This document shows, in pieces, positions 8,938-16,813 of a stretch of 64,000 bases of DNA; position 1 is the stretch's first letter, and the number at the start of each line of letters is the position of its first letter. The position numbers and the translations under genes are program-made. The DNA is from Aequorivita aquimaris. GTDB taxonomy: Bacteria; Bacteroidota; Bacteroidia; Flavobacteriales; Flavobacteriaceae. The stretch is taken from the NCBI RefSeq assembly GCF_001573155.1, contig NZ_JRWG01000002.1, positions 124,001 through 188,000 of the forward strand. Direction: 5' to 3'. The notes beneath the pieces are model-generated. The model saw nothing but the letters and a program-made list of their open reading frames with translations. It was not told where the DNA came from and ran no database searches.

Positions 8938-10401
8938 ATGTTAAAGCAGCAATTAAATCTTAAACTTTCCCAGAAATTATCGCCTCAGCAGATACAGTTG
9001 ATGAAGATGATACAGTTGCCTACGCAGGCTTTTGAGCAGCGGATAGCGCAGGAATTGGAGGAGAACCCAGCCTTGGAGGGCGGGAAGGACGAAGGGGAGA
9101 ATTTTGATGATGAATTCAGCAATGATGAATTTGACGATAGCTATGACGAAGGCAACGAAGTAATTGAAACAGATATAAACGTTGATGATTACTTGAGCGA
9201 TGACGAAGTGCCGAGCTACAAACTTTCCGCAAACAATTACAGTGCAGATGATGAGGAACGCCAAATGCCCTATGCCGCGGGAACTTCCTTTACCCAGCAC
9301 TTAATGCAGCAATTGAGCACCTATCGCCTTGACGAAGAGGAAAAGCAAATAGCCGAGTTTCTGGTGGGCAGTGTGGATGAAAGCGGTTACATACGCCGCG
9401 AAATCCAGGATATTGTTGATGATTTGGCTTTTACCCAAAATGTTTACACCACCGAGGACAAAGTAGAAAAAGTTCTAAAAGTGGTTCAGGAGCTGGATCC
9501 CGCCGGCGTTGCGGCCCGCGATCTTCAGGAATGTTTACTGCTTCAATTGGAGCGAAGGGAACAAACGCCTTCCGTTGCATTGGCGATTGATATATTGGAT
9601 GATTCCTTCGATCATTTCAGCAAAAAGCATTATAAAAAACTCATTCAGAAATTCGATATTACGGAAGACCAGCTTCGCGATGCCATTCACGAAATTGAAG
9701 GCCTGAACCCAAAACCGGGCGGCACCTATTCGGGAAACAACAGGATTGTGGAGCACGTGGTACCCGATTTCGCGATAAAAATTGTGGATGGCGAATTGGA
9801 TTTAACCCTGAACGGCAGAAACGCTCCCGAGCTTCACGTGAGCCACGATTATACCAACATGCTTAAAGGGTATAAAGAATCCAAAGACAAATCGAAAGCG
9901 CAGAAGGACGCGGTAATGTTCATTAAACAGAAATTGGACGCGGCCAAATGGTTTATAGATGCAATCAAACAAAGGCAACAGACGCTCTACGTTACGATGA
10001 ACGCTATCATGCACCATCAAAAAGAGTATTTTTTGTCCGGAGATGAGCGCAAGCTGAAACCGATGATCTTGAAAGATATAGCCGATAAGATCAATATGGA
10101 CGTTTCCACCGTTTCACGCGTTGCAAATAGTAAATACGTTGACACGCCTTACGGGACAAAGCTGATAAAGGAATTTTTCAGTGAATCGATGAAGAATGAT
10201 CAGGGCGAAGATGTTTCTACCAAGGAAATCAAGAAAATTCTTGAAATAACCATTTCCGAAGAAGACAAAAGAAAGCCCCTTACCGACGATAAACTGGCAA
10301 AGATCTTATTGGAAAAGGGCTATCCTATTGCCCGGCGTACCATAGCCAAATACCGCGAACAACTGGATCTGCCAGTCGCGCGACTACGAAAGGAGATTTA
10401 A
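8938..10401 (+). CDS. rpoN: RNA polymerase sigma-54 factor
   Basis: 487 residues. An alternative sigma factor that recognises -24/-12 promoters and needs an AAA+ activator. Region I is Gln/Leu-rich (LNLKLSQKLSPQQIQLMK, 4-21). Region II is acidic and long (about 55-105, rich in D/E). The core-binding region follows. A helix-turn-helix is seen at KDIADKINMDVSTVSRVANS, and the RpoN box as ARRTIAKYREQL near the C-terminus (canonical ARRTVAKYRE). All parts are intact. The last base of its stop codon is the first base of the next ATG, so the downstream membrane-protein gene is translationally coupled. Confidence 0.96.
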   Translation: MLKQQLNLKLSQKLSPQQIQLMKMIQLPTQAFEQRIAQELEENPALEGGKDEGENFDDEFSNDEFDDSYDEGNEVIETDINVDDYLSDDEVPSYKLSANNYSADDEERQMPYAAGTSFTQHLMQQLSTYRLDEEEKQIAEFLVGSVDESGYIRREIQDIVDDLAFTQNVYTTEDKVEKVLKVVQELDPAGVAARDLQECLLLQLERREQTPSVALAIDILDDSFDHFSKKHYKKLIQKFDITEDQLRDAIHEIEGLNPKPGGTYSGNNRIVEHVVPDFAIKIVDGELDLTLNGRNAPELHVSHDYTNMLKGYKESKDKSKAQKDAVMFIKQKLDAAKWFIDAIKQRQQTLYVTMNAIMHHQKEYFLSGDERKLKPMILKDIADKINMDVSTVSRVANSKYVDTPYGTKLIKEFFSESMKNDQGEDVSTKEIKKILEITISEEDKRKPLTDDKLAKILLEKGYPIARRTIAKYREQLDLPVARLRKEI

Positions 10402-11006
10402 TGAGATTTTTTCTAAAAGCTGCTTCCTATATTTTTCATCCATTGTTGATGCCGCTTTTGGGCACCGTGCTCTATTTCAACGTTACACCGAGATACCTTG
10501 AACCAGAGTTGATGCGCGCCAATCTCTTCGCCATCGGCATAATCACCGTGTTAATACCGTTGGTGGTTTTCTTTCTTCTGAAAAACCTTGGAGTAGTAGA
10601 AACGATTTACCTAAAAGAGGTGCGGGAACGCAAGTTTCCCTTAATGATCCAGTGCATACTCTTACTGCTCATCATCAAGATGATATTTGATCCCTATGAA
10701 GATCCAGAGCTGTACTATTTTTTTGTAGGCATGTTGTTTTCAGCCTTCAGTGCGCTTGTAATGGTGCTTTTTAAATTAAAGGTAAGCCTGCACCAAATGG
10801 GCGTTGCCGGTATTTTGATGTTTCTTGTGGGGCTGAGCGCGCATTTCAAAATAAACCTTTTGGTTACTATTTCCTTTTTCCTCTTTGTAAATGGTTGGGT
10901 AGCCTCATCGCGGTTAAATAGTGATTCGCACACCTATCCTGAACTGGGCATTGGCTTGTTATTGGGAGCCATACCGCAATTGATTCTTTTCAACCTTTGG
11001 TTATAG
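10401..11006 (+). CDS. Multi-pass membrane protein with degenerate PAP2-like motif
   Basis: 201 residues with about six hydrophobic segments. It overlaps rpoN by one base. The C-terminal part reads SSRLNSDSHTYPEL, with S170-R171 and H177 spaced as in the third motif of PAP2 phosphatases (SRxxxxxH). A weak KVSLHQMG could be a relic of the second motif, while the lysine-containing first motif is missing. It is probably a catalytically altered or non-enzymatic PAP2 relative. The stop overlaps that of the convergent PorT-like gene by 6 bp. Function unknown. Confidence 0.7.
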   Translation: MRFFLKAASYIFHPLLMPLLGTVLYFNVTPRYLEPELMRANLFAIGIITVLIPLVVFFLLKNLGVVETIYLKEVRERKFPLMIQCILLLLIIKMIFDPYEDPELYYFFVGMLFSAFSALVMVLFKLKVSLHQMGVAGILMFLVGLSAHFKINLLVTISFFLFVNGWVASSRLNSDSHTYPELGIGLLLGAIPQLILFNLWL

Positions 11007-11705
11007 AATGTAAAACAGCAATCCTACTTTTAACACCCTCATATCCACACTTTCACCATCAATGGTAACGGCATCCTTAAAAAAAGGATTGATACTGTAG
11101 GAAGCAAAAAAGTTAAACGTATTGTAGCCCAGACTAAGTGTAGCGGAAAGTCTTAATGGATCGAATTCCGGAATTTTAGTTTGGTTTACTGTGTTTCCAG
11201 ATTGCTTGAAAGTTGCCTTGTAATAATAGGCATAGCCCACTCTAAAACCTCCGTAAACCCTCCAAAACTTATAACTGGAAGGCGTGGAAGTACGCCATCT
11301 AAATTCAACAGGAGCTTCAATTATTGCCATATTGAAGCGGTTTCGTGTATAATCTACGTTACCATCGAGTACCCTAAAAATGGTTTCATCATTTGTTGTT
11401 TCACCAATAAAAAGATTTTCACCCAATTGATCAATCGCAAGCCCTGCGCCTATGGCGATGGCCACGTTTCGTTGTTTGTTAATGGGCATATCCCGTAAAA
11501 AGCCAAATTGTATCCCTCCGGAAAGGCCGCGGATATTTCCGCCCGATGGAAGATTCAGTGGCACATTATAGGTAACGCCGATATAAAACTGGTCTTCCCT
11601 ATATAAAGAATCAACGGGGAATTTTGGAATGCTATCCTGGGCCACTGTTTTAAGTGAAACCAGGCCCAGAAAAAGTGTAAAAAGAATTTTTAGTGCGCTT
11701 TGCAT
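11001..11705 (-). CDS. PorT-like outer-membrane beta-barrel protein
   Basis: 234 residues from the ATG at 11705. It begins with the signal peptide MQSALKILFTLFLGLVSLK, cleaved near AQ at 22-23. The frame stays open up to 11765, but that extension runs through the hairpin terminator at 11747-11789 and would bury the signal peptide, so it is rejected. The mature chain alternates hydrophobic and polar residues with many glycine-aromatic strands (FYIGVTYNVPL, GLSGGIQFGFL, GLLFYIL at the end), as in small 8-10 strand barrels of the PorT/OMP_b-brl type. Its place after the ExbB/ExbD operon is common in flavobacteria. Some relatives work in T9SS, but that role is not shown here. Confidence 0.65.
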   Translation of the reverse strand: MQSALKILFTLFLGLVSLKTVAQDSIPKFPVDSLYREDQFYIGVTYNVPLNLPSGGNIRGLSGGIQFGFLRDMPINKQRNVAIAIGAGLAIDQLGENLFIGETTNDETIFRVLDGNVDYTRNRFNMAIIEAPVEFRWRTSTPSSYKFWRVYGGFRVGYAYYYKATFKQSGNTVNQTKIPEFDPLRLSATLSLGYNTFNFFASYSINPFFKDAVTIDGESVDMRVLKVGLLFYIL

Positions 11706-11746
11706 ACGAATCAAAGATACTTGTATTTTCAAAATATGGCGCATAA

Positions 11747-11789
11747 AAAAACGCCTTGGACCCAAAATTTTGGTACAAGGCGCTTTAAA
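11747..11789. terminator. Terminator between exbD2 and the PorT-like gene
   Basis: ACGCCTTG and CAAGGCG form the outer stem, with a second palindrome (CCCAAAATTTTGG) inside the loop. A/T runs on both sides allow activity in either direction. It separates the ExbBD operon from the barrel gene. Confidence 0.6.
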
Positions 11790-11805
11790 ATAAAGTCGAT
11801 ACCTT

Positions 11806-12279
11806 TTATTGATTTATTTCATTGCCAGGAGTGGTAATGTATATAATCTTCAACATATTAAGATCACGTAACTCCTGCTTGATGTCAGTTACCATTCCAG
11901 TATTAGTCTTCTCATCAACCTTAAGGGCCACCATTACCTTATCCTGAAGTTCAGGAAGTAGTTTTTGACGGGCCTCTGTCAAAGCAAACTTGATATTGGA
12001 TATATCTGTGTACTTATCGCCAATTTGGATTTTAGCCTCAGAACCATACTTATCCTGATATCTTGAACTTGGCTTTCCGGCATAGATATATACGGAACGG
12101 TCCTTCTTCAACTTTTCAACTTGATCTGCCTTTGGCAACTTGTTCTGAACAAGCAGATTGTCATCGCGAAGTACCGTTACAACCATAAAGAAGAACAGTA
12201 GCATAAATACAATATCCGGAAGGGATGCTGTAGATATAGCTGGCAATCCGCCGTCTTTTTTCTTTTTAAATTTTGACAT
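11806..12279 (-). CDS. exbD: ExbD/TolR family biopolymer transport protein (second copy)
   Basis: 157 residues. Part of the inner-membrane proton-driven motor that energises TonB-dependent outer-membrane transport or a Tol-like system. A single N-terminal membrane helix (about 20-38) contains the proton-carrying aspartate, D22, in ASLPDIVFMLLFFFM. The rest is a periplasmic domain. It lies 10 bp after the longer ExbD gene and is the last member of the four-gene operon that starts with ExbB at 14163. Two ExbD genes behind one ExbB is a usual Bacteroidota arrangement. The TonB partner is not in this window. Confidence 0.9.
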   Translation of the reverse strand: MSKFKKKKDGGLPAISTASLPDIVFMLLFFFMVVTVLRDDNLLVQNKLPKADQVEKLKKDRSVYIYAGKPSSRYQDKYGSEAKIQIGDKYTDISNIKFALTEARQKLLPELQDKVMVALKVDEKTNTGMVTDIKQELRDLNMLKIIYITTPGNEINQ

Positions 12280-12289
12280 ATTCTAAATA

Positions 12290-12916
12290 TTATTGTCCAG
12301 ATTTTTTTGGTTCAGCTTCTGAAAGTTTTAGCGGGAATAATTTTTGAACATTCTCCAATTTTTCCTGCAGTGCCTCTTTAGCGGCTTCACCCTTTATCTT
12401 TCCTTCATCGAGGTCTTTACTCTTTTCGGTAAATTTCCATCCGTATAATCTTTCTGATTCCCTGTCTCTCAAATAATTGTATGCCGCCACCAGCTCATTT
12501 TGAACGGCAATGTACATTTTATATGAAGTAAGCCTGTCATTTTGTACAGAGATTACTGCTTTATCGGGGTTATCAGACGATTCTGGGTCACGTTTTCCTT
12601 TGCAATAACTGCAATATTCCGGGCTTCCGGAAGGTGCTCCACCGTTGTCGAGAAAAGCGATCGCGGCTTGACGGAGATCTTTAAGCTCCATCAATTTTTC
12701 TTCAACCAATAATTGATCGCTCCTGTTTACGTTTACAATAAATAGGTTTTTCTCTTTAATTTTTGGCGGATCCACAACATCTTCCTTAGGTGGCAGCTGT
12801 CTCGCGATTCCTTTGTCCTTTTCAATGGTAGTAGTTACCAAGAAAAAGATAAGCAATAGGAAAGCGATGTCAGCCATCGACCCTGCATTCACTTCGGGTG
12901 TTGCTCTTCTTGCCAT
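12290..12916 (-). CDS. exbD: ExbD/TolR family biopolymer transport protein, long form
   Basis: 208 residues, about 60 longer than a standard ExbD. The membrane helix at about 14-30 carries the conserved aspartate D16 (SMADIAFLLLIFFL). The periplasmic domain contains an insertion near 95-118 with a CxxC pair (C102, C105 in YCSYCKGK), which could form a disulfide. The C-terminal 60 residues are a charged, probably coiled-coil tail rich in Lys and Glu. Its first base is shared with the stop of the preceding membrane-protein gene, so expression is coupled. Confidence 0.88.
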   Translation of the reverse strand: MARRATPEVNAGSMADIAFLLLIFFLVTTTIEKDKGIARQLPPKEDVVDPPKIKEKNLFIVNVNRSDQLLVEEKLMELKDLRQAAIAFLDNGGAPSGSPEYCSYCKGKRDPESSDNPDKAVISVQNDRLTSYKMYIAVQNELVAAYNYLRDRESERLYGWKFTEKSKDLDEGKIKGEAAKEALQEKLENVQKLFPLKLSEAEPKKSGQ

Positions 12917-13341
12917 TATTTAGTTACTTTTTTAATTCCGCTGAAAACCATTGAGCCCACAGCCAATATTGCTAATATGTAAAAAGCATATAATCCAGTT
13001 CCTACCCATTTGGATCCGCTAGCTGAAAGCATTTCGCCTTCCTGCATCGGCATTGGGTTTCCGTCTGCCAGCACGTATGCGATTACTACGATAAGTAGAA
13101 ATGCGCCCACGGATATCAAGGTGTTCTTTATGTTTCCTGCAAAAATTCCTTTTAGTACAAAGAACAAAACAAATACAATTGTTATAGCAAATGTAATATA
13201 AGCAACATACAAGAAACCATCAACGCCTTCACCGGTTGCCGATACAGCCTCATCCCCTTTGGCGATGATCATTGCAAGAAAAATAACTCCCGCAACGCCG
13301 AGAAGCAACGCTACTATTTTTAAAATTTTATGTAATGCCAT
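12916..13341 (-). CDS. Four-helix membrane protein of the ExbB/ExbD operon
   Basis: 141 residues with four predicted membrane helices (about 7-27, 45-65, 75-92, 115-133) and no extended soluble domain. I do not recognise a named family. It sits between ExbB (12 bp upstream) and the long ExbD (1 bp overlap), an arrangement I recall from other flavobacteria. That suggests it is an accessory subunit or assembly factor of the motor complex. This is an inference from position only. Confidence 0.75.
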   Translation of the reverse strand: MALHKILKIVALLLGVAGVIFLAMIIAKGDEAVSATGEGVDGFLYVAYITFAITIVFVLFFVLKGIFAGNIKNTLISVGAFLLIVVIAYVLADGNPMPMQEGEMLSASGSKWVGTGLYAFYILAILAVGSMVFSGIKKVTK

Positions 13342-13353
13342 CTTGTGGTTTGT

Positions 13354-14163
13354 TTAGATTTTGTTTTTTTGTTTGTAGTCGAACAACATATCGATCAAAG
13401 TGATGGAAGCATCTTCCATACTGTTTACGATACTATCAATCTTAGCGATAATATAGTTGTAGAAAATTTGAAGTATAATAGCCACGATCAAACCAAATAC
13501 GGTTGTTAAAAGTGCCACTTTAATACCTCCAGCCACAAGTGATGGGTTCATATCACCAGCCGCCTGAATTTTATCGAATGCAATAATCATCCCGATTACA
13601 GTACCCATAAACCCAAGCATAGGAGCCAGAGCGATGAAAAGCGAAATCCAAGAAACATTCTTTTCAAGTTGACCCATTTGAACACCTCCATAGGCAACTA
13701 CTGCTTTCTCAGCAATGTCGATACCTTCGTGGGCGCGGTCCAGACCTTGGTAGTAGATTGAGGCAACAGGGCCTTTTGTGTTTCTGCACACTTCTTTTGC
13801 AGCTTCGATACCACCGCTATTTAAAGCGTCTTCCACATCCTGAGCCAATTTTTGTGTATTGGTAGTAGAAAGGTTAAGGTAGATAATTCTTTCAATAGCA
13901 ATTGCCAATCCAAGAATCAAACACAATAATACGATCCCCATAAATCCAGGACCCCCCTCCACGAAACGCTCTTTCAATTCTTGATGAAATCCTTTTTCGG
14001 GTTCTGCTGCAGGCGCAGTTTCATCTTGAATAAAGGAAACTGTAGTTGCCGTCACCAAAGCTTGAGAGCTCGTTGGCATTGTTTGCGCTGTTGTTGCGTT
14101 CGCGTTTAATGTGCCTACAAATACCATTGCGGCAACCGCCATAATAGAAAATAATTTTTTCAT
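13354..14163 (-). CDS. exbB: MotA/TolQ/ExbB proton channel family protein
   Basis: 269 residues, inner membrane. Forms the pentameric channel in which ExbD helices sit, coupling proton flow to TonB or Tol movement. An N-terminal signal-like helix (1-24) and an Ala/Pro-rich linker precede the first core helix (about 72-92, GIVLLCLILGLAIAIERIIY). Two further helices lie near 165-190 and 205-230, with the family motif APMLGFMGTVIGMIIAFD. First gene of the minus-strand operon 14163-11806. The promoter at 14200-14231 has both elements. Confidence 0.93.
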   Translation of the reverse strand: MKKLFSIMAVAAMVFVGTLNANATTAQTMPTSSQALVTATTVSFIQDETAPAAEPEKGFHQELKERFVEGGPGFMGIVLLCLILGLAIAIERIIYLNLSTTNTQKLAQDVEDALNSGGIEAAKEVCRNTKGPVASIYYQGLDRAHEGIDIAEKAVVAYGGVQMGQLEKNVSWISLFIALAPMLGFMGTVIGMIIAFDKIQAAGDMNPSLVAGGIKVALLTTVFGLIVAIILQIFYNYIIAKIDSIVNSMEDASITLIDMLFDYKQKNKI

Positions 14164-14199
14164 TGCTATCGACTTAAAGTTTGTTTTTAGTTAAAGGTT

Positions 14200-14231
14200 T
14201 AAAGATATAAAATAATTTAGTTAATCTGCAA
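14200..14231 (-). promoter_or_regulatory. Promoter of the ExbB/ExbD operon
   Basis: On the minus strand, TTG (14231-14229), a 21-bp spacer and TATCTTTA (14207-14200) match the Bacteroidota promoter with one deviation in the last base. Confidence 0.5.
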
Positions 14232-14284
14232 GAATATTAATTGACAGTACAAATGAGTTAATTAATACACTGTTACGTTTGTTG

Positions 14285-14372
14285 CAGAGAGGAAGGGATT
14301 CGAACCCTCGATACGCTTGTGGCGTATACACACTTTCCAGGCGTGCGCCTTCGACCACTCGGCCACCTCTCT
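14285..14372 (-). tRNA. tRNA-Ser (anticodon GGA)
   Basis: 88 nt. The 7-bp acceptor stem AGAGAGG/CCTCTCT is perfect and the discriminator base is G. The anticodon stem CACGC/GTGTG encloses loop CTGGAAA, placing anticodon GGA at 14338-14336 (reads UCC and UCU). A long variable arm (TATACGC...GCGTAT) confirms a class II tRNA. The TTCGAAT T-loop is present. CCA is not encoded. Confidence 0.97.
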
Positions 14373-14452
14373 ATTAATATTTAGCCATTTTTTGAATGGA
14401 GTGCCAAATATCAAAAAAAAAACAACGCCATAAAATAATTTAAGCGGTTTAT

Positions 14453-15481
14453 TTATTGCATTTCTCCGCGCAAAGAGGTTTCAAATATGGTTTTGAAGCT
14501 ATTAGCCGAAATTTTCTGCCCCAATAAATACATCAATTTAGCCAAAGACGCCTCTGTCGTGCAGTCCTTTGCGCTAATAACCCCTATTCTTTTTAACTCC
14601 GTGCTGGTTTCGTATAATCCCATATTGACGCTTCCGCCCGAACACTGGGTAACATTTATAACGGGAATACCTTTTTTTATTACAGATTTTAATGGGTTTA
14701 TAAACCATTCGGCATTGGTTACGTTTCCGGCGCCGTAGGTTTCCAGCACCAAGCCCTTCATCTGGGGATAGTCAAAAAGATATTTAATGGTAGCCTCATC
14801 CATCCCCGGAAACACTTTCACCAAAAGAATATTGCTTTCCAAAGTTTTATGGACCTTCAGCTTTTTTCTTCTATTGGGTTTATAAAGCGCTTCGTTGTTC
14901 ACCACCAAATGCACGCCGCTTAGTACGAGCTCTGGATAATTTAGGGAAGCGAAAGCCTCAAAATGCTCCGCGTTTATCTTTGTAGTTCTATTGGCCCTAT
15001 ATAATTTGTATTCAAAATAAAGGCAGACCTCAGCAATTTTTGAAACGCCTTTTTCCTGCAAAGCGGCAATCTGGATGGAAGTGATTAAATTTTCCTTGGC
15101 ATCGGTCCGCAGATCGCCAATGGGAAGCTGTGAGCCCGTGAAGATTACCGGCTTGCCCAGATTTTCCAACATAAAACTTAAGGCCGAGGCGGTGTAGCTC
15201 ATCGTATCGCTACCGTGCAGCACCACAAACCCATCCATCTTTTCATAATTTTCTTCAATTATGGTCGCAATATCTACCCAATATTTCGGGTTCATATTAG
15301 AGCTATCGATGGGTTTTTTAAAAGAAGTGGTTGTAATGTTGCAATCCAAGAGTTTTAGTTCGGGAATATGGTTCAGCAGTTCATCAAAATTGAAATTGCG
15401 CAACGCCCCGGTCTCAAAATCCTTGATCATCCCGATGGTTCCACCTGTATATATAAGGAGTATGTTTGGCTTTTTTGTCAT
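14453..15481 (-). CDS. ansA: Type I L-asparaginase
   Basis: 342 residues. Hydrolyses asparagine to aspartate and ammonia. No signal peptide, so cytoplasmic, as expected for AnsA. The first catalytic threonine lies in IYTGGTIGM (T15) and the second catalytic region in VVLHGSDTMSYTASAL. The C-terminal domain has the usual VLETYGAGN segment. Its start is 15 bp from the end of the upstream TatD gene, so the two probably form one transcript. Confidence 0.93.
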   Translation of the reverse strand: MTKKPNILLIYTGGTIGMIKDFETGALRNFNFDELLNHIPELKLLDCNITTTSFKKPIDSSNMNPKYWVDIATIIEENYEKMDGFVVLHGSDTMSYTASALSFMLENLGKPVIFTGSQLPIGDLRTDAKENLITSIQIAALQEKGVSKIAEVCLYFEYKLYRANRTTKINAEHFEAFASLNYPELVLSGVHLVVNNEALYKPNRRKKLKVHKTLESNILLVKVFPGMDEATIKYLFDYPQMKGLVLETYGAGNVTNAEWFINPLKSVIKKGIPVINVTQCSGGSVNMGLYETSTELKRIGVISAKDCTTEASLAKLMYLLGQKISANSFKTIFETSLRGEMQ

Positions 15482-15496
15482 ATTATTTATAACTAT

Positions 15497-16261
15497 TTAT
15501 ATTCCAAAAACATCTTTTGAATTTTCAGTAGTAACTTTCGCTATCTCTTCTTCCGAAACATTATAAATCTCCGAAAGTTTTTTACAAACCAATGCCAAAT
15601 AGCTACTTTCGTTACGTTTGCCTCGAAAGGGTGCCGGCGCGAGATAGGGCGAATCCGTTTCCAAAACGATGTGCTTTAAAGGGATTTGATCCAAAAAAGT
15701 ATCTATTTTTCCGTTTTTAAAAGTAACCACCCCCCCAATACCCAGCTTCATATTAAAAGACAATGCCCGTTGCGCCTGTTCATAAGTTCCTGTAAAGCAA
15801 TGAAAAATTCCGAAGAGATCATCGCTCTTTTCGGTTTCCAAAACTTCAAAAATCTCATCAAAGGCATCGCGGCAATGGATAACGATAGGCAGTTTGTATT
15901 TTTTGGCCAATTGAATTTGGCGCTTAAAAGCTATTTTCTGTATTCCCAAGGTAGATTTATCCCAATACAGGTCAATGCCTATTTCGCCCACGGCGTAAAA
16001 ATTTCTTCTTTTAAATTGTTCTTCAACGTGGGCCAATTCTTCCTCAAAATTTTCCTTTACCGAAGTAGGATGCAGCCCCATCATCAAAAAAACGTTTTTG
16101 GGATAGTCTGCTTCCAGGGCATACATCGCCTCGGTATAACCCGAATCAATGGCGGGAATAAAAAAACGGTCAATGCCGGCGTCAAAGGCCCGTTGCATCA
16201 TTTGGTTGCGGTCCTCGGCAAAGGCCTCGCTGTATAAATGGGTATGGGTATCTGTAAGCAT
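15497..16261 (-). CDS. TatD family metal-dependent hydrolase
   Basis: 254 residues, full length. A TIM-barrel nuclease of the TatD family; known members are 3'-5' exonucleases or DNases and some remove D-amino acids from tRNA. The metal-binding residues are visible: THTH (H6, H8), the glutamate in GEIGID, histidines in VIHCRDAF and IFHCFTG, and the aspartate in LETDSPYLAP. It is the upstream gene of a two-gene unit with asparaginase and is divergent from the aspartyl protease gene, 48 bp away. Confidence 0.9.
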   Translation of the reverse strand: MLTDTHTHLYSEAFAEDRNQMMQRAFDAGIDRFFIPAIDSGYTEAMYALEADYPKNVFLMMGLHPTSVKENFEEELAHVEEQFKRRNFYAVGEIGIDLYWDKSTLGIQKIAFKRQIQLAKKYKLPIVIHCRDAFDEIFEVLETEKSDDLFGIFHCFTGTYEQAQRALSFNMKLGIGGVVTFKNGKIDTFLDQIPLKHIVLETDSPYLAPAPFRGKRNESSYLALVCKKLSEIYNVSEEEIAKVTTENSKDVFGI

Positions 16262-16309
16262 AACTGCAAAGCTACTTATTTTGTTTGCTATCTTTACACA
16301 AAAAAGCTG

Positions 16310-16744
16310 ATGCAGTTACGCAAATTTATTGAAGCCGAGGGTTTTTACCGTATTCCGTTAAAAAGGCTTGCCACCGGCCATTATCTTTTTTCGGCAAAAA
16401 TCAATGGTGTTTCGGGCAAATTTATTTTGGACACCGGTGCTTCCACGAGCTGTGTTGGCTTTACCGATAGCGCCCATTTTTTATTGATAAGCGAGGAGAG
16501 TATTATTAAAGCTGCCGGGGCCGGGGCCATAAATATGAAAACCATGCTCTCTCGCGGAAATAAATTTAACATTAAGAGTTGGAGCGTTAATAACATGGAT
16601 TTTGTACTCTTTGATCTTTCACACGTAAACGCCGCACTTCAGCAAGTAAATGAAAACGCCATTCACGGGATAATTGGTGCAGATTTTTTAAAACAGCACA
16701 GAGCGGTAATTGATTATGGCAGAAATTGTTTTTACGTTAAATAG
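16310..16744 (+). CDS. Retropepsin-like aspartyl protease
   Basis: 144 residues from the ATG at 16310. Upstream in-frame starts lie inside the divergent tatD gene and are rejected. The catalytic motif FILDTGAST (near residue 42) and the later hydrophobic-glycine motif GIIGADFLKQHRAVIDY are those of single-domain clan AA proteases, which act as dimers. There is no signal peptide or membrane segment. The substrate is unknown. It is a single-gene unit. Confidence 0.85.
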   Translation: MQLRKFIEAEGFYRIPLKRLATGHYLFSAKINGVSGKFILDTGASTSCVGFTDSAHFLLISEESIIKAAGAGAINMKTMLSRGNKFNIKSWSVNNMDFVLFDLSHVNAALQQVNENAIHGIIGADFLKQHRAVIDYGRNCFYVK

Positions 16745-16813
16745 AATGATTGCCGATATGTTTATTTCCAATAATTTAAGTACTTTTATCTTTCTTCTGA
16801 AATAAACTTTTTT

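Noticed and set aside
11706-11765. 20-residue N-terminal extension of the PorT-like protein
   Set aside because: It is encoded by the terminator hairpin after exbD2 and would precede the signal peptide.
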